NCBI RefSeq assembly: GCF_000299875.1
Contig: NZ_AMRK01000004.1
Coordinates: 62,001-126,000, forward strand
DNA from: Celeribacter baekdonensis B30
GTDB taxonomy: Bacteria; Pseudomonadota; Alphaproteobacteria; Rhodobacterales; Rhodobacteraceae
Length of the DNA: 64,000 bases
Direction: 5' to 3'
Every line of letters starts with the position of its first letter. Position 1 is the stretch's first letter. Positions 1 through 7,938 of the stretch are shown piece after piece. The notes beneath the pieces are model-generated. The model was given only the letters and a program-made list of their open reading frames with translations, did not search any database and had not been told where the DNA came from. The position numbers and the translations under genes are program-made.

Positions 1-1370
1 TCATGTTGCTCAAAAACATGCAAGGCGTGACCGTCATGGAAGTGGCGGACATGGGCAACGGTTATGAGATCGTTGTGGACAGCCCCTACAACCGCCGCAT
101 CACCCATGAGACCCAGATGACCATGGACGGCCCGGCGGCGGGTTCCGATCTGGTGAAAACCAATGCCGACCCCGAGGGCATGTCCCCCAAAGGTACGATG
201 AACAACTGTGGGTCCGGCAAGACGCTTTGGGGCACTTACCTGACCTGCGAAGAGAACTTTAACGGTTATTTCGGCGCCACTGGCGAATATGATGTGACCG
301 ACGAATTCAAACGCTACGGCATCGGCGGCGAAGGTCGCTACGCCTATGAAAAATTCGATCCGCGTTACGATCTCTCGAAAGAGCCGAACGAGCCGCATCG
401 TCATGGCTGGGTCACCGAGATCAACCCGCTTGATCCGGCGTCCACCCCGATCAAACACACCGCTTTGGGTCGCTTCAAACACGAAAACGCCGAAATGGTT
501 CAGGCCGCCGATGGCCGTGTCGTGGTCTATATGGGCGACGATGAGCGTGGCGAATTCATCTATAAATTCGTCTCCAATGGCGTGTACACCGAGGGCGGTT
601 CCACCGAGGGCCTCCTTTCTGACGGCACGCTCTATGTCGCCAAATTCAACGACGATATGTCGGGCGAATGGTTGGCTTTGACGCCGGAAACAACCGGCAT
701 GTCGATCGAAGACATCCTTGTCTTCTCCCGCATTGCTGGCTCCAAAGTCGGCGCGACCACGATGGATCGCCCGGAATGGGTCGCCGCGCACCCGTCCAAG
801 GTGGAGGCCTATTGCGCCCTGACCAACAACAAAAACCGTGGCGTGAAACCGAACGCCGGTGGTGACGACACCCCGGTCGGTGGTCCGAACCCGCGTGAGA
901 GCAACAACTTTGGTCAAATCGTGCGCTGGATGCCAGCGGGCGCGGATCACGGTGCAGATGCGTTCACATGGGACCTCTACGTCATGGCCGGCAACCCGAG
1001 CGTCTACGACAACGCCTATGCCGGCTCCAAAAACGTCACGGCGGGCAACATGTTCAACTCGCCCGACGGCATGGCCTTCTCGTCCGACGGTTACCTCTGG
1101 ATCCAGACGGATGGTGACGACAGCAACGAAGGCGAGTTCGAAGGCCAAGGCAACAACCAGATGCTGGTTGGCAACACCGAAACCGGCGACATCGGCCGTT
1201 TCCTCACCGCTCCGAACGGCGCTGAGGTTACGGGCCTGTGCTGGTCTGCGGATAAAAAGGTCGCCTTTGTGGGCATCCAACACCCGGGCGGCTCCTGGCC
1301 GGACGGCGCGGGCAAACCGCGCTCTTCGGTGATTGCCGTGTGGCGTGAAGACGGCGCGCTGATCGGGTAA
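1..1370 (+). CDS. PhoX family (DUF839) phosphatase, 5' end missing
   Basis: This is the C-terminal part of a PhoX/DUF839 protein; the reading frame is open at the window edge, so the start and the expected Tat signal lie upstream. Family signatures are visible near the left edge (SPYNRRIT, then GPAAG, then NNCGSGKTLWGTYLTCEEN), followed by HGWVTEINP, GRFKHENA and YMGDDERGEFIYKF. PhoX proteins are large secreted alkaline phosphatases that use calcium and iron and release phosphate from organic esters in the periplasm. The reading ends at a TAA followed by a strong hairpin terminator. The assignment to the family is firm; the substrate is not visible in the sequence, and many DUF839 members are uncharacterised. 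Confidence 0.85.
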   Translation, partial: MLLKNMQGVTVMEVADMGNGYEIVVDSPYNRRITHETQMTMDGPAAGSDLVKTNADPEGMSPKGTMNNCGSGKTLWGTYLTCEENFNGYFGATGEYDVTDEFKRYGIGGEGRYAYEKFDPRYDLSKEPNEPHRHGWVTEINPLDPASTPIKHTALGRFKHENAEMVQAADGRVVVYMGDDERGEFIYKFVSNGVYTEGGSTEGLLSDGTLYVAKFNDDMSGEWLALTPETTGMSIEDILVFSRIAGSKVGATTMDRPEWVAAHPSKVEAYCALTNNKNRGVKPNAGGDDTPVGGPNPRESNNFGQIVRWMPAGADHGADAFTWDLYVMAGNPSVYDNAYAGSKNVTAGNMFNSPDGMAFSSDGYLWIQTDGDDSNEGEFEGQGNNQMLVGNTETGDIGRFLTAPNGAEVTGLCWSADKKVAFVGIQHPGGSWPDGAGKPRSSVIAVWREDGALIG

Positions 1371-1403
1371 GCGGTTCCTCTAGGGTATCAGGCCTAGGAT
1401 CGA

Positions 1404-1440
1404 AAGGGGGTGCGGTGAAAACCGCGCCCCTTATTTTTTT
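1404..1440 (+). terminator. Rho-independent terminator of the PhoX-type gene
   Basis: A GC-rich stem (GGGGTGCGGT paired with ACCGCGCCCC, loop GAAA) is followed by TTATTTTTTT. It lies 34 bases after the phosphatase stop codon. Confidence 0.85.
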
Positions 1441-1469
1441 GGGGATGATTTCTTAATAATCGGGATACG

Positions 1470-2390
1470 CTATTCACGTCGTACAATGGCGATCAACCTT
1501 TTGAACTCCATATCGTCGGTGTCTCGCTTCCAGAAGTTTATAAAACGAGCCACCACCTGTAAATTTCCGGTTTCATAATGACCATTGCTGTCAATTCGAT
1601 CCAGAGACGGTCGCAACTGGTCGTCTGAACCGTCGAACTGCAAAGTGAGACCCGTGATTGCGCAATGATTGCCGGTTTCGTCTAGTAACTCGTTTAGATG
1701 CGTAATAAGGGCCTCTTTGGATAGCCGGAGGTCTTTGTTTTTAACTGTGCGCTCAATGGTCTGTCCATACGACTGCTTTGCGGTTTGCTCGGCTTGGTTT
1801 GCCATACTCCAGATTGCCTTGAATCTTGCATCCTTGATTTCACCATTATTAAGGCGCTCTAACTTGCTAACCCACCAAAGAGCATCCAATGTCCACAGAT
1901 CAACGCCTAGATCTTTGGATAAGCCGATCAATTTCGTATTGATGATTTCGTATTTCTTCCCAAATGATGAGTTTGGCGGGAAGCTGGGCCAAATGCCGCG
2001 ATCACGCATCTCCGGCTCACTGGTCCCATTCCAAACGCCATAGCGATCAGGATACGCTAGGAGCAACATCGGCGTGAGTGTGGCCGCGCCGACGCCATCA
2101 ACCATGGACAAAGCCGTGTCGAACCTGTCCGAAAGCAGTGCAGTTTCATCAACAAGAATGGAGATAGCCGAACGCAGGTTGTCCATGTCATTTGCTGCTG
2201 TGCGGCCGAGGCGCTCTAACCCTGACCAATGGTGATTGTGCTTAAGACTCAGGAAATCAAGGTAGTCTTGATGCATTAGGCTAGAAGGATCGCGGAAAAG
2301 CGGCCCGAAGCGCCTCAATACCTCATCACGTTTGTGAACAGAGCGATGAATGTCTGGTAGGCTAAGAGCTTTTTTTAAATCAAACGCCAT
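1470..2390 (-). CDS. HNH-endonuclease-like protein, AT-rich, probably acquired
   Basis: A 306-residue protein that I do not recognise at full length. Its last 70 residues show an HNH-like layout: CAITG, then PSLDRIDSNGHYETGNLQVV, then N-FWK; this C-x-x-TG...SLDRID...GN-Q-V pattern is common in HNH nucleases tied to phages and defence loci. The zinc-binding second cysteine pair typical of many HNH proteins is not seen. The middle (VDGVGAATLTPMLLLAYPDRYGVWN region, about residues 97-121) recalls the motif found in several restriction-linked proteins, where a helical domain ends in a P-x-x-Y-x-V-W-N segment. The gene is clearly more AT-rich than both neighbours and stands alone, which suggests recent gain. 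A nuclease role is inferred from the motif only. Confidence 0.6.
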   Translation of the reverse strand: MAFDLKKALSLPDIHRSVHKRDEVLRRFGPLFRDPSSLMHQDYLDFLSLKHNHHWSGLERLGRTAANDMDNLRSAISILVDETALLSDRFDTALSMVDGVGAATLTPMLLLAYPDRYGVWNGTSEPEMRDRGIWPSFPPNSSFGKKYEIINTKLIGLSKDLGVDLWTLDALWWVSKLERLNNGEIKDARFKAIWSMANQAEQTAKQSYGQTIERTVKNKDLRLSKEALITHLNELLDETGNHCAITGLTLQFDGSDDQLRPSLDRIDSNGHYETGNLQVVARFINFWKRDTDDMEFKRLIAIVRRE

Positions 2391-2613
2391 GGATTTATTC
2401 CTTTAAAAATTATGTAGATGCTACCGAACACAAATATGTGGATCAAGCCCCCTATCCCCCTCCGCAATAATCCATCCCCCCTTCTGCATCCTTGCGCAAC
2501 ATTCGCGCGAAATGTCGCGGCTCGCCCCCTTCAATCTTTCGATCTGCCTTTGTAGGTTGCCCGCGATTTGACGTGGGGCGTTTTCCCCCGCGCGCCTTTT
2601 GGAGGATACACCT

Positions 2614-3705
2614 ATGGATCGTCGTTCTTTTCTGAAAACCTCTGCACTGGGTGGGGCGTCTGCCGCCGCCGCCGGTCTGGCCGCTCCGGCGGTGGCCCAA
2701 GGTGCACCGCGCACATTGACCATGGTGTGTTCCTGGCCGCGCGGTCTGGCGGGGGTGTGGGATGCGGTCGAACGCTTTGTCGACAACGTGCAAACCATGT
2801 CGGGTGGCTCGCTGGCGATCGACGCACGTGCGGCGGGCGAGCTTGTTGGCGGGCTTGAAGTGTTTGACGCCGTGACCGCCGGTCAGGCCGATATGTACCA
2901 CGCCGCAGACTACTATTTCACCGGTCAGCATCCGGCTTGGGCCTATTACACCACGGCCCCTTTCGGCATGACCGCGCCGGAAATGATGAGCTGGTATTAC
3001 GGCATGGGCGGCAAGGATTTGCACCAACAGTTGGGCGATGTCTTTGGTTTGCACACTTCGATTGCGGGTCAAACCGGCGCGCAAGGTGGCGGTTGGTTCC
3101 GCAAGGAAATCAAATCGGTTGCCGATTTTCAGGGTCTGAAATTCCGCATGCCGGGTCTGGGCGGCGAAGTGGTCGGCAAACTCGGCGCTTCGGTTCAGGT
3201 GATGGCGGCGGGCGAGATTTACCAAGCGCTCTCCTCGGGCGCATTGGACGGCACCGAATGGGTCGGGCCGTGGTCGGACGAAAAACTCGGCCTGCAAGAG
3301 GTCTGTCAGTTCTTCTATCCGGCGGGCTTTCACGAGCCGGGCTCTGCCCTGTCGGTCAACACCAATCTTGAGGTGTTCGACAGCCTGAGCCCCGCCGAGC
3401 AGCGCATTCTCGACGTGGCCGCCGCCGAATGTCACCAGTTCGACTACGCCTTGTTCATCGCCAACAACGGCCCGGCGTTGGGGCGGTTGATCAGCGGCGG
3501 CACCCAGATCAAGGAATTCTCCGACGATGTTTGGGACGCTTACGGCGCGGCCTCCAAAGAGGTGTTGGACCAATATATGGATGACGAGATTTTCGCCGAA
3601 ACCCGCGCGGCTTATGAATCCGCGATGGGGGAGATTTCGGGTTGGACCGGACGTTCGGACAGCGTTTACACCGCCCAACGCAACCGGGTTTTGGCGACAC
3701 TTTAA
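2614..3705 (+). CDS. TRAP transporter solute-binding protein, TakP-like (copy 1)
   Basis: Periplasmic receptor of a tripartite ATP-independent transporter, 363 residues. The N-terminus (MDRRSFLKTSALGG) is a twin-arginine signal, so it is exported folded. The body carries the signature of the 2-oxo-acid/TakP branch: QGGGWFRKEI, GLKFRMPGLGG, GGEIYQALSSGALDGTEWVG and HEPG. In that branch a 2-oxo acid is bound through a conserved arginine and a metal ion. I start at the ATG at 2614, not at the upstream TTG, because GGAGG lies 8 bases before it. It has no permease of its own. The protein at 7939 is a close paralogue, and its permease genes at 9192-12560 are the obvious partners. The exact substrate is not visible. 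Confidence 0.88.
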   Translation: MDRRSFLKTSALGGASAAAAGLAAPAVAQGAPRTLTMVCSWPRGLAGVWDAVERFVDNVQTMSGGSLAIDARAAGELVGGLEVFDAVTAGQADMYHAADYYFTGQHPAWAYYTTAPFGMTAPEMMSWYYGMGGKDLHQQLGDVFGLHTSIAGQTGAQGGGWFRKEIKSVADFQGLKFRMPGLGGEVVGKLGASVQVMAAGEIYQALSSGALDGTEWVGPWSDEKLGLQEVCQFFYPAGFHEPGSALSVNTNLEVFDSLSPAEQRILDVAAAECHQFDYALFIANNGPALGRLISGGTQIKEFSDDVWDAYGAASKEVLDQYMDDEIFAETRAAYESAMGEISGWTGRSDSVYTAQRNRVLATL

Positions 3706-3731
3706 CCCGTTTGATCCGTTCTGAGACGATG

Positions 3732-3764
3732 AACGCGCATCCCTTTTGGGGTGCGCGTTTTTTT
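3732..3764 (+). terminator. Terminator of the first TRAP receptor gene
   Basis: AACGCGCATCCC pairs with GGGGTGCGCGTT across a TTT loop and is followed by a run of seven T. This isolates the receptor gene from the ArsR operon downstream. Confidence 0.8.
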
Positions 3765-3845
3765 ATGCGTCAATAGGGGGCTGATCTCTGAATGCCCGGT
3801 CTGGATGCCCCGATGTGATCCAGATCAAGGTGAGGGTTGGCTGAA

Positions 3846-3863
3846 TATGCGCTTATGCGCATA
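3846..3863 (+). promoter_or_regulatory. ArsR-type operator in front of the metalloid operon
   Basis: A perfect inverted repeat, TATGCGC-TTAT-GCGCATA, sits 13 bases before the arsR-like start codon and runs into its ribosome binding site (AAAGGAG). Its form and place are those of the autoregulatory operators of the ArsR/SmtB family. Binding by the neighbouring regulator is inferred. Confidence 0.7.
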
Positions 3864-3876
3864 AAGGAGTGCCCTC

Positions 3877-4167
3877 ATGATTCTGCCCATCCTCTCCGCT
3901 CTCGCAGACCCCACCCGCCTTGAGGCGATACGCCTTTTGTCGGATGGCGGCGAGCACTGTGTCTGTGAATTGATGCGGCGTGTTGGGGCGACGCAAAGCC
4001 GGATGTCGCGACACATGCAGGTGCTCAAACAAGCGGGGCTGGTTTTGGATCGGCGCGATGCGCAATGGGTGCGCTATCGCGTTAACCCGGACCTGTCGCC
4101 CGAGGTCAGGGCGGTTCTGGATGCGGTGTGTCACGCCGCGCAGAGCGCTCAAAGGAGTGCAGCATGA
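3877..4167 (+). CDS. ArsR family metalloid-responsive repressor
   Basis: A 96-residue winged-helix protein. Residues 25-31 read EHCVCEL, matching the ELCVCDL metal box in the DNA-binding helix of As(III)/Sb(III) sensors of the ArsR type. The recognition helix (ATQSRMSRHMQVLKQAGLV) follows directly. The family represses its own operon until metalloid binding to the cysteines releases it from DNA. A perfect palindromic operator lies just upstream. The stop codon overlaps the start of the permease gene (ATGA), so the two are translationally coupled. The box makes arsenic or antimony the likely inducer, though the sequence alone cannot exclude another thiophilic ion. Confidence 0.88.
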   Translation: MILPILSALADPTRLEAIRLLSDGGEHCVCELMRRVGATQSRMSRHMQVLKQAGLVLDRRDAQWVRYRVNPDLSPEVRAVLDAVCHAAQSAQRSAA

Positions 4168-5225
4168 ATTCAGATCTTACACACCCGTCGCACCCGTCAC
4201 GCCCGGATTGGCTCTGGCATTTGGGCGTTGTCGCCGCGGTCGCACTGTGGTGGATGCTCTATCATCAGCTCGCCCCACTGGCCGAGTGGATCACGGGTCT
4301 GTTGCCGGTGGCGCGTCACAGCCACACCGGCGAAGCCATCGCGTTTTTCCTTTATGATGTGCCGAAAGTGATGATGCTTTTGACGCTGATCGTCTTTGCC
4401 ATGGGCGTGGTGCGCAGCTTTTTCTCCCCGGAGAAAACCCGCGCGCTTCTGTCCGGCAAACGCGAGGGCGTGGGCAATATTTTTTCGGCGGGGCTTGGTA
4501 TTTTGACGCCGTTTTGTTCCTGTTCTGCCGTGCCGCTGTTCATCGGATTCGTGTCCGCAGGCGTGCCTTTGGGTGTGACCTTTTCCTTCCTGATCGCCGC
4601 GCCGATGGTCAATGAGGTGGCGCTTGTGCTGCTGTTTGGTTTGGTTGGCTGGCAAGTGGCGGCGACCTATCTGGCCTTTGGGCTGGGCATCGCCATCGTC
4701 GCCGGGTTTATCATTGGAAAATTACACCTCGAAGGCTGGTTGCAGGACTGGGTGCGCGACATTCATTCCGGCGCGTCCGCCTCGACCCAGATCGCGGGCG
4801 AAAGCATGACGATGATCGAACGCTACCGGGCGGGGACCCAAGCCGTGTGGGAGATTTTTGGCAAGGTCTGGCTCTGGATTCTGTTGGGCATCGCGATGGG
4901 CGCGCTGATCCATGGTTATGTGCCCGAGGATTTCATGGTGAAAATCATGGGCGCCGAGGCGTGGTGGTCCGTGCCCGCCGCCGTGATTATGGGCATTCCG
5001 ATGTATACGAATGCCGCTGGGGTGATCCCGATTGTCGAGGCCTTGTTGGGCAAAGGCGCGGCGCTTGGCACGGTCTTGGCCTTTATGATGAGCGTCATCG
5101 CGCTCTCGCTGCCTGAAATGATCATTCTCAAACAGGTGCTGACCTATCGCCTCATCGCCGTCTTTATCGGTATCGTCGGCAGCGGTATTTTGGCCGTGGG
5201 GTTCCTGTTCAATCTGATTTTCTAA
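4164..5225 (+). CDS. ArsP/YraQ-type permease (DUF318), likely metalloid exporter
   Basis: A 353-residue membrane protein with about eight to ten hydrophobic segments. The permease signature TPFCSCSAVPLFIGFVSAGV lies around residues 113-132 and is followed by PLGVTFSFLIAAPMVNEVAL; a second half-repeat carries GIPMYTNAAGVIPIVEALL. The CSC cysteines are typical of this family, some members of which export trivalent organoarsenicals. The start is the ATG at 4164, preceded by AAAGGAG and overlapping the arsR stop; an upstream in-frame start at 4128 would lie inside arsR. Together with the ArsR sensor and the thioredoxin-like protein downstream it forms a compact three-gene metalloid operon. Export of methylated arsenic is the best guess, not shown. 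Confidence 0.85.
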   Translation: MNSDLTHPSHPSRPDWLWHLGVVAAVALWWMLYHQLAPLAEWITGLLPVARHSHTGEAIAFFLYDVPKVMMLLTLIVFAMGVVRSFFSPEKTRALLSGKREGVGNIFSAGLGILTPFCSCSAVPLFIGFVSAGVPLGVTFSFLIAAPMVNEVALVLLFGLVGWQVAATYLAFGLGIAIVAGFIIGKLHLEGWLQDWVRDIHSGASASTQIAGESMTMIERYRAGTQAVWEIFGKVWLWILLGIAMGALIHGYVPEDFMVKIMGAEAWWSVPAAVIMGIPMYTNAAGVIPIVEALLGKGAALGTVLAFMMSVIALSLPEMIILKQVLTYRLIAVFIGIVGSGILAVGFLFNLIF

Positions 5226-5251
5226 GCTGATCTTCTGAAAGGAGACATCTG

Positions 5252-5488
5252 ATGACATCCGTAAAAGTCTATGGTCCCGGCTGCAAACGCTGTGAAACCA
5301 CGGTCGATATGGTCCGCGATGCGGCGGCCAAATTGGGCCTTGAGATCGAGGTCGAAAAAATCACCGACCCAAAATCCATCGCCATGGCCGGGGTCATGTC
5401 GACGCCGGGGATCGCGATTGACGGCACGCTGGTCCATGCGGGCGGATTGCCGGATAAGACCAAACTTGAAGGCTGGTTGTCGGCCTGA
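5252..5488 (+). CDS. Small thioredoxin-like protein, MTH895/TM0996 type
   Basis: A 78-residue thioredoxin-fold protein with the redox motif GCKRC near residues 10-14 and the cis-proline segment STPGIAIDG near residue 51. This short family is often found beside ArsR and YraQ-type permease genes, as here, and is thought to handle thiol redox or metalloid transfer for the permease. It has no signal peptide, so it acts in the cytoplasm. Its ribosome binding site (AAAGGAGA) lies in the 26-base gap after the permease gene, which supports co-transcription. The exact redox partner is unknown. Confidence 0.85.
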   Translation: MTSVKVYGPGCKRCETTVDMVRDAAAKLGLEIEVEKITDPKSIAMAGVMSTPGIAIDGTLVHAGGLPDKTKLEGWLSA

Positions 5489-5513
5489 CGACCGGGGCGG
5501 GGATATAGGCCCT

Positions 5514-6161
5514 TTAAAACCGGCCCGTGCCCTGCAACACCCCATGCTCCATCGCGTAGCGCGTCAGCCCCGCGGTGGAGGAAATGCCCAGTTTGCGTTT
5601 GATGTTTTTGCGGTGGGTTTCGACCGTGCGCACGGAAATGTCGAGGGCTATGGCCACGTCCTTGTTGGATTTGCCTTGGGCCAGTTCCAACAGGATGGTT
5701 TGTTCGCGGTCGGTCAACGGTTCGCGCCCGTCGCGAATTTTCGTCGGTTTGATCGCCGCCTGCGCCCCGGTGCAAAGGTATTTCTCACCGTTCATCACCG
5801 CGTCAATCGCCTCTTTCACGTCCTCGGTCGGTACGTCTTTGAGCACATATCCCATCGCGCCATGTGACAGCGCCGCGCCGATGTATTCGGGGCCATCATG
5901 CATGGTGAGGATCAGGATACGGGTCTCTGGACGACGCTCCAGCAACAGTTCAGTTGCCGTCAGCCCCCCCATGCAGGGCATGTTGAGATCGAGCAAGATC
6001 ACATCGGGGGCCAAGTTCATCACCTGATCCACCGCCTCCTGGCCATTGCAGAGAGTGCCAACAACATCGAGATCGTCAAAGGTTTCCAAAAGGGCGCGGA
6101 TGCCTTCGGCCACCATCGGATGGTCGTCGACAATCAAGACGCGGGTCGGTGTTTCACTCAT
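5514..6161 (-). CDS. NarL/LuxR family response regulator
   Basis: A 215-residue two-domain regulator. The receiver domain (about residues 5-120) has the acidic pocket (VDDH) and the phosphorylatable aspartate in VILLDLNMPCMGG. The C-terminal LuxR helix-turn-helix covers about residues 145-208 (LTDREQTILLELAQGKSNKD, then VRTVETHRKNIKRKLG). Phosphorylation by the cognate kinase would drive dimerisation and DNA binding. Its start overlaps the stop of the kinase gene (ATGA), so the two form a tight operon. The pair is divergent from the second TRAP receptor gene, which is the likeliest target by position. Confidence 0.9.
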   Translation of the reverse strand: MSETPTRVLIVDDHPMVAEGIRALLETFDDLDVVGTLCNGQEAVDQVMNLAPDVILLDLNMPCMGGLTATELLLERRPETRILILTMHDGPEYIGAALSHGAMGYVLKDVPTEDVKEAIDAVMNGEKYLCTGAQAAIKPTKIRDGREPLTDREQTILLELAQGKSNKDVAIALDISVRTVETHRKNIKRKLGISSTAGLTRYAMEHGVLQGTGRF

Positions 6162-7582
6162 CGGGCACTTCCTACTGGGGCTGGGGGACGACTTGATCCT
6201 GCGGGCGTCAGGATATGCTTCAGCGGCACGGTGGCGTCAATGGCGGTGCCGGGCGAGAGGCTGTAGATGGTCAGCGTGCCGCCAAGCTGCTCCATCCGCT
6301 CGGCCATATTGCGCAGGCCCAGCCCGCGTCCGGCTTTGGCCCGCTCCGCCATGTCAAAGCCGCGCCCGTCATCGGAGATCAACAAGGTCGCCCCGGTGCG
6401 GTGCCCGGCCAGTTTGATCGTGACCTCGGTGGCCTCGGCGTGGCGTTCGATATTGGTCAGCGCCTCTTGGGCAATGCGGAACAGGGCGATGCGGGCCTCT
6501 TCGTCCAAGCGGTTGCGAAACACCACGGTTTCCAATTCGGTTTTGATGCCGGTGCGGGTTTGGAACTCTTCTGTGAGGGCCTTGAGCGCCGGCCCAAGCC
6601 CCAGATCGTCCAAGACGCCGGGGCGCAGATCGCGCGAGATGCGGCGCACTTCGGTGATTGCCCCGCCCAACATCTCGACGCCGCGATCCAAACTGACGGG
6701 GGCGTTCGGGTCGTCCTTGGCCAATTGCCGCCGCGCCAATTCCAACGCATAGCGCACGCCAACCAAAATCTGGCTGATCCCGTCATGCAATTCGCGCGCC
6801 ACCCGACCGCGTTCTTCTTCTTGGGTGTCGAAAATGCGCTGGGTCAGTTCTTTGAGTTTGGCATCGGCCAAACGGCGTTCGCGAATGGTGATCGTGACGC
6901 CCGACATAAACACCAAAAGCGTGGCGGCCATGGTGATTGCGCCGATATAGACGAAGGTGCGGCGGATGCGCGCCTCGACCTCGGCACGCGCGGCGGCGAC
7001 TGACGTCAGCACATCGTCGATGAACACGCCGGTGCCAATCGCCCATTGCCAGTCTTGCAGTCCGACCACGTAGCTGATCATCTGTGCCTCTTTTCCGGTC
7101 GAAGGTTTCGGCCAAAGATAGCTGTGATACCCACCGCCTTGTTGCGCCAGAGTGATGAGTTCATCGACCACGGGCGTGCCAATGCTGTCGGCCAATCCGG
7201 TCCAGTTTTGAGTGATCAACCGTGTGTCGCGCGGAGCAACAAGATTGGTGCCATCATAGTCATAGACAAAGAAATAGCCGTCGATGCCATAGGTCATGGC
7301 CGACAGAATTTGCGTAACTTTGAGCTTGGCCTCTTCGTCATCGGGCGGTGCGGGATTGTATTCTGCAGTGATGGCCGCGCGGGCCAATTGCAGGTAGTTT
7401 TGCAACTCCTGCCGCTTGGCCGAAATCAGTTGTGCCTCCAGTTCGGAAATCTCGTGATCCGCCATGTTGCGCGATTGATCCGCCACCAAAACAGCAATCG
7501 CCGATACCGCCATCAACAACGGCAGGGTCGCCAGCAAAAACAATTTGCGCGCATAGGTGAGTTCGGGGATCAGGCGGGGCAT
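6158..7582 (-). CDS. Sensor histidine kinase with periplasmic Cache domain, HisKA_3 type
   Basis: A membrane sensor of 474 residues. Residues about 14-34 and 205-228 are hydrophobic and bracket a periplasmic single-Cache domain (GIDGYFFVYDYDGTNLV and WQWAIGTGVFIDDV are typical), a fold that senses small carboxylates. The cytoplasmic part has the HisKA_3 dimerisation box with the phospho-acceptor histidine in ELHDGISQ, then a HATPase domain with N-IERHA and DDGRGFD. The start is uncertain: I chose the ATG at 7582, which begins right before the first membrane segment, although no clear ribosome binding site precedes it; an in-frame TTG at 7669 is possible. It pairs with the downstream response regulator. 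Confidence 0.88.
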   Translation of the reverse strand: MPRLIPELTYARKLFLLATLPLLMAVSAIAVLVADQSRNMADHEISELEAQLISAKRQELQNYLQLARAAITAEYNPAPPDDEEAKLKVTQILSAMTYGIDGYFFVYDYDGTNLVAPRDTRLITQNWTGLADSIGTPVVDELITLAQQGGGYHSYLWPKPSTGKEAQMISYVVGLQDWQWAIGTGVFIDDVLTSVAAARAEVEARIRRTFVYIGAITMAATLLVFMSGVTITIRERRLADAKLKELTQRIFDTQEEERGRVARELHDGISQILVGVRYALELARRQLAKDDPNAPVSLDRGVEMLGGAITEVRRISRDLRPGVLDDLGLGPALKALTEEFQTRTGIKTELETVVFRNRLDEEARIALFRIAQEALTNIERHAEATEVTIKLAGHRTGATLLISDDGRGFDMAERAKAGRGLGLRNMAERMEQLGGTLTIYSLSPGTAIDATVPLKHILTPAGSSRPPAPVGSAR

Positions 7583-7938
7583 TGAGAAGGAGGTCCTAAA
7601 AAGGGCTAAGAGGGCCAAGGGGCGGTCATGCAACGAATCAAAGGATAGCGGGGCGAGGGGACAGGTCAATCATCAGGCTTTTTCTGGCTTGGCCGCACGA
7701 AAATTGCGCTGAACCGGTGATGACGCGTCATAAAACCACCTTAGCTGCGTAGAGTTGGGTATTCAAACGCATGAGTGACGGCGTTAACGTCGCCCAACAA
7801 GCTCGGTTCGGTTTCGGCCGGATCTGGGGCGCGAGGGGGGTAAACGGGGGAGTGTCGCGGTCAGCCGCGAGTGCCGATCCTGATGCTGTCTGAAGGCCCT
7901 TACCATTCGCCATAGACTATTTTGGGAGGAAACCATCT
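7583..7938. promoter_or_regulatory. Divergent control region between the kinase operon and the TRAP operon
   Basis: This 356-base stretch holds no gene that I can support. It must contain both the kinase and the TRAP receptor promoters. A perfect 12-base palindrome, ATGACGCGTCAT, lies at 7720-7731, and a shorter one, CGTTAACG, lies near 7783. A GC-rich hairpin (TCGCGG-TCAG-CCGCGA) lies near 7855-7870. GGGAGGAAACC at 7924-7934 is the ribosome binding site of the receptor gene. The 12-base palindrome is a candidate site for the divergent response regulator. Confidence 0.45.
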
